Shown here piece by piece: positions 61,767 to 64,000 of a stretch of 64,000 nucleotides of DNA (positions are counted from its first letter, which is position 1; each line of letters starts with the position of its first letter). Origin of the DNA: Allobosea sp. (GTDB lineage: Bacteria; Pseudomonadota; Alphaproteobacteria; Rhizobiales; Beijerinckiaceae); the NCBI RefSeq assembly GCF_017308075.1, contig NZ_JAFKFX010000027.1, positions 186,001 to 250,000 of the forward strand. Direction: 5' to 3'. The position numbers and the translations under genes were made by a program. The notes beneath the pieces are model-generated. The model was not told where the DNA came from, did no database searches, and was given only the letters and a program-made list of their open reading frames with translations.

Positions 61767-62798
61767 TTAACGCCGGGGCGGCTTCGGCAGGCGCTTCGCC
61801 TCGGCGGCGAGTTCCGCGATATGGGCGTCGGCCTCGCGCCGGCGCTCCAGCTTCCGGCGGCGATCGAATTCCTCGTACTGCGCCTCGGCGCGCGCCTTGG
61901 CCTGGTCCGCGCTGACCGAGCCGCCGCCGCGGAGCACGGCGCGCCCGAGATTCTGCAATTGCCGGTCGAGAAGCTGGCGAGCCTCCTCCATCAGGACCAA
62001 CCTGCCAATATCGAGCTGGTCTTCAAAGATGTCGAGCAGGATCGAAGTCAGGCGGTTCAGCTCCTTGATCTCTGCTTCGGTCAGGTAGTTCTTGGAGACC
62101 GTGGCGTCCTGCTTGCGGATATTCTCGGCCGGCCAGCTTTGCAGCCCCATGTCCGGTGCTTCGCAATCGACTCGGTGGCTGACGATTTCCGCGGGCGTAT
62201 GCGAGGTCACCGCGTAGACCAATTTGGCTTGCGTGCGCTGGAAAAATTCGCGCGCGACGGCGGCCGAGCCATCATAGTCCTGACACATCGAGCAGATTTG
62301 GCGCAGCTCCTGGTAGAGATTCGCCTCTTCGGAGCGAAGGTCGCGGATGACCTCGCGCAGTTCGGCGATGCGGCCGGCATTGCCGGGCTCCTTGAGCCGC
62401 CTCGTATCGACGACGAAGCCTTTCCTGGCGAACTGGACCAGAATACCGGTCGCCCAGCGGCGGAAAAGGGTCGCGTGCGCGGACGAGACGCGGTAGCCGA
62501 TCGAGATCACCATATCGAGGCTGTAGAGGGTCGTCGGGCGTCCCATACTTGTTTGCATTTTTTGCAAAGAAGTCGCTTCGTCCAGCTCGCCCTCTTCGTG
62601 CACATTGGCGATGTGACGAGAGATGGTCGAGATATCGCGGCCAAACAGTTGAGCGATCTGCGCCTGCGTCATCCAGAGCGTTTCACCTTCATAGCGAATG
62701 TCGATGCGAAGGCCCTGTTCGGTCCCGTAGACGAGGAACAGATCGCCCGTCTCGGAATCCTCCTCCAGTCGAACCGGCTCCGCCTGATCCCCAGCCAT
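61767..62798 (-). CDS. RhuM family protein (virulence_RhuM), accessory gene
   Basis: A 343-residue protein matching the RhuM family: IRYEGETLWMTQAQIAQLF, SLQKMQTSMGRPTTLYSLDM, VISIGYRVSSAHATLFRRWA, and a Glu-rich helical C terminus. The N-terminal wTQaqiaeLFg is a winged-helix-like DNA-binding part. RhuM was named in a Salmonella pathogenicity island; its function is unknown and homologues travel with restriction and other mobile islands. ATG at 62798 has AGGGG five bases upstream. A sampled line (62521-62580) is 50 percent GC by count, lower than its neighbours, suggesting transfer. It is inserted between phaZ and the metallopeptidase gene. Confidence 0.88.
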   Translation of the reverse strand: MAGDQAEPVRLEEDSETGDLFLVYGTEQGLRIDIRYEGETLWMTQAQIAQLFGRDISTISRHIANVHEEGELDEATSLQKMQTSMGRPTTLYSLDMVISIGYRVSSAHATLFRRWATGILVQFARKGFVVDTRRLKEPGNAGRIAELREVIRDLRSEEANLYQELRQICSMCQDYDGSAAVAREFFQRTQAKLVYAVTSHTPAEIVSHRVDCEAPDMGLQSWPAENIRKQDATVSKNYLTEAEIKELNRLTSILLDIFEDQLDIGRLVLMEEARQLLDRQLQNLGRAVLRGGGSVSADQAKARAEAQYEEFDRRRKLERRREADAHIAELAAEAKRLPKPPRR

Positions 62799-62974
62799 AC
62801 GCGCCCCTGCCTCCGCATGAGAACAAAGAGAATACAAATCTTCCGAAAGAAGCAAGCGGAGGGCGCAGGGCCGTGCACAAGCGAAGCGTGTACTCTGCCG
62901 AGCCAGGATGCGCTGTTCGGTCAGCGTCTGCCCGCCCCTTCCTCTCCCGTCGCGAATCCCGCACAATCGCGGCG

Positions 62975-63715
62975 ATGCGATTTTCCCTGTTCAAGCGGCA
63001 GCCCGATCCGGACCGGATCGAGGTCGCGCATGCCGGCGCCATCTATCCGGTCGCCGTGAAGCGACGCGCCGCGGCGCGGCGCATGACGCTGCGGGTTTCG
63101 CAGGCGACCGGCGAGGTCACGCTGACCCTGCCGGAGCGCGCCGATTTCGCCCTGGGCCGCAGCTTTGCGCAGAACCATGGCGGCTGGATCGCGGCAAGGC
63201 TGGCCAAGCGCCCGGCCGGCGTGCCGTTCGAGCCCGGCGCGTTGGTGCCGCTGCGCGGCACGCCCCACCGCATCATGCACTGGACCAAGCTGCGGGGTGT
63301 CACCCGCGCCGCGCTTTCAAGCGATGGCGAGCCGATCATCACGGTCTGCGGCGAGGCAGCCCATGTCGCAAGAAGGGTCAAGGACTTCCTGCGCCGCGAG
63401 GCGCTCGCCGATCTCGAGCGGGCCGTGCGGGTCCATACGGCGACGCTCGGCATCCCCGCCCGCAAGATCACCATCCGCGACACCACCAGCCGCTGGGGCT
63501 CGTGCTCGTCGAAGGGCCATCTCAATTTCTCCTGGCGGCTGATCCTGGCGCCGCCTTTGGTGCTCGACTACCTCGCCGCCCATGAGGTCGCGCATCTCAA
63601 GGAGATGAACCATTCGCACCGCTTCTGGGCACTGACCCACAAGCTCTGCCCACGCACCGAGGAGGCCGAAGCCTGGCTAAAGCGCCATGGCGCCTCGCTG
63701 CACGGCTATGGCTGA
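62975..63715 (+). CDS. YgjP-type zinc metallopeptidase (M48-related, DUF45)
   Basis: A 246-residue cytosolic protein. The zinc motif is HEVAHLKEMNHSHRFW (HExxH plus a later His), preceded by the hallmark RDTTSRWGSCSSKGHLNFSWRL. The N-terminal 160 residues include RRMTLRVSQATGEVTLTLP. This is the YgjP/SprT-like domain family; YgjP is linked to DNA-repair-type proteolysis in some reports. ATG at 62975 is given without a strong ribosome site. A longer frame from 62549 overlaps rhuM and is not supported. Confidence 0.9.
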   Translation: MRFSLFKRQPDPDRIEVAHAGAIYPVAVKRRAAARRMTLRVSQATGEVTLTLPERADFALGRSFAQNHGGWIAARLAKRPAGVPFEPGALVPLRGTPHRIMHWTKLRGVTRAALSSDGEPIITVCGEAAHVARRVKDFLRREALADLERAVRVHTATLGIPARKITIRDTTSRWGSCSSKGHLNFSWRLILAPPLVLDYLAAHEVAHLKEMNHSHRFWALTHKLCPRTEEAEAWLKRHGASLHGYG

Positions 63716-63724
63716 GCGCCGGTC

Positions 63725-64000
63725 TCAAGGCTTGGGCACGCCCTCGCGGATCAGCCGCGAGAAATCCGGGTCGTCGAGCGAGATCGTCTTCGCCCGCTCG
63801 CTGATCCGGCCGAGCCGGACCAACTCCGCCAGCGGCAGATCCTGCCGGACCGCGCCGATATCCTTGAGATAACCCGGCAGATAGCCGGAGAGCAGGACGC
63901 GCGGGTCGAGCGGCAGCGTGAAGCTCCAGCCCGGCGAGACCGAGGCGACGAGCCGGTAGACCACCGTGGTGCAGTTCGTGGCGATGGTGTTGTACCAGCG
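63725..64000 (-). CDS. DUF4105 domain-containing protein (5' partial)
   Basis: The last 91 residues of a larger protein entering from the right edge. The frame continues through the window end, where it reads RWYNTIATNCTTVVYRLVAS, the Cys-containing core of DUF4105 (Lnb N-terminal-like, periplasmic). It is followed by LLSGYLPGYLKDIGAVRQDL and IREGVPKP at the C terminus. The GTG at 63964 is not a believable start. It converges on the metallopeptidase gene with nine bases between. Its start and signal or membrane segments lie outside. Confidence 0.8.
   Translation of the reverse strand, partial: RWYNTIATNCTTVVYRLVASVSPGWSFTLPLDPRVLLSGYLPGYLKDIGAVRQDLPLAELVRLGRISERAKTISLDDPDFSRLIREGVPKP

Overview
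This window is a GC-rich chromosomal segment of an alphaproteobacterium. The gene order points to the order Hyphomicrobiales: rimP-nusA-ylxR-infB-rbfA-truB, tsaB-rimI-plsC-miaB-phoH-ybeY-corC-lnt-HTH-metK-trmB, hslV/hslU beside the his genes, and a RegB/RegA-type (ActS/ActR) pair. A Bosea-like genus would fit, but that is an inference from gene content and was not tested. Nearly all of the window is core genome. I saw no rRNA or tRNA gene, CRISPR array, insertion sequence or prophage.

Layout. 1-2517: the end of a fused oligopeptide ABC-transporter ATPase and a polysaccharide deacetylase. 2651-5404: an OmpA-type envelope protein with a very Pro/Ala-rich linker and two small proteins. 5514-9078: a thiamine operon, thiC-thiM-thiE, behind a TPP riboswitch whose expression platform looks like a hairpin hiding the thiC ribosome-binding site. 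9097-11933 (minus): a polytopic membrane protein and a trans-3-hydroxy-L-proline dehydratase-like enzyme. 12025-19497 (minus): the transcription/translation operon rimP-nusA-ylxR-infB-rbfA-truB, with a terminator-like hairpin in its leader and a palindromic repeat between infB and rbfA. 20811-35656 (minus): a long run of RNA-modification, envelope and translation genes from murJ down to trmB.

35717-36534 is a small, lower-GC, two-gene insertion. It encodes a Panacea (SocA-like/DUF4065) protein followed 5 bases later by a 91-residue protein that may have a RelE/ParE-like fold, so it is a candidate toxin-antitoxin module. 36524-39610 (minus) is an unusual hslV-membrane protein-hslU operon with a 39-codon remnant of a GNAT acetyltransferase wedged before hslU. 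39919-46430 holds hisB-DUF2628-hisH-hisA and hisF-hisE-coaA. The two blocks are split by two oppositely oriented genes: a Tat-exported beta-carbonic anhydrase and a PheC-like periplasmic protein.

46592-52734: a small membrane protein, a RidA protein, a TPR-like protein, an aminotransferase, cobyric acid synthase and a TetR regulator with a dyad-rich promoter. 52819-56667: envelope polysaccharide genes, namely a FlaA1/CapD-type nucleotide-sugar dehydratase converging on and overlapping an epimerase and a WecA-type glycosylphosphotransferase. 56781-60259: MmcB, a secreted protein and the ActR/ActS redox regulators. 60455-64000: an intracellular PHB depolymerase, a RhuM-family accessory gene, a YgjP-type metallopeptidase and the end of a DUF4105 protein.

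Four intergenic palindromic mosaic elements (13471-13564, 31483-31600, 39733-39829, 46456-46560) are the main repeats. The second and third share a core and belong to one family.
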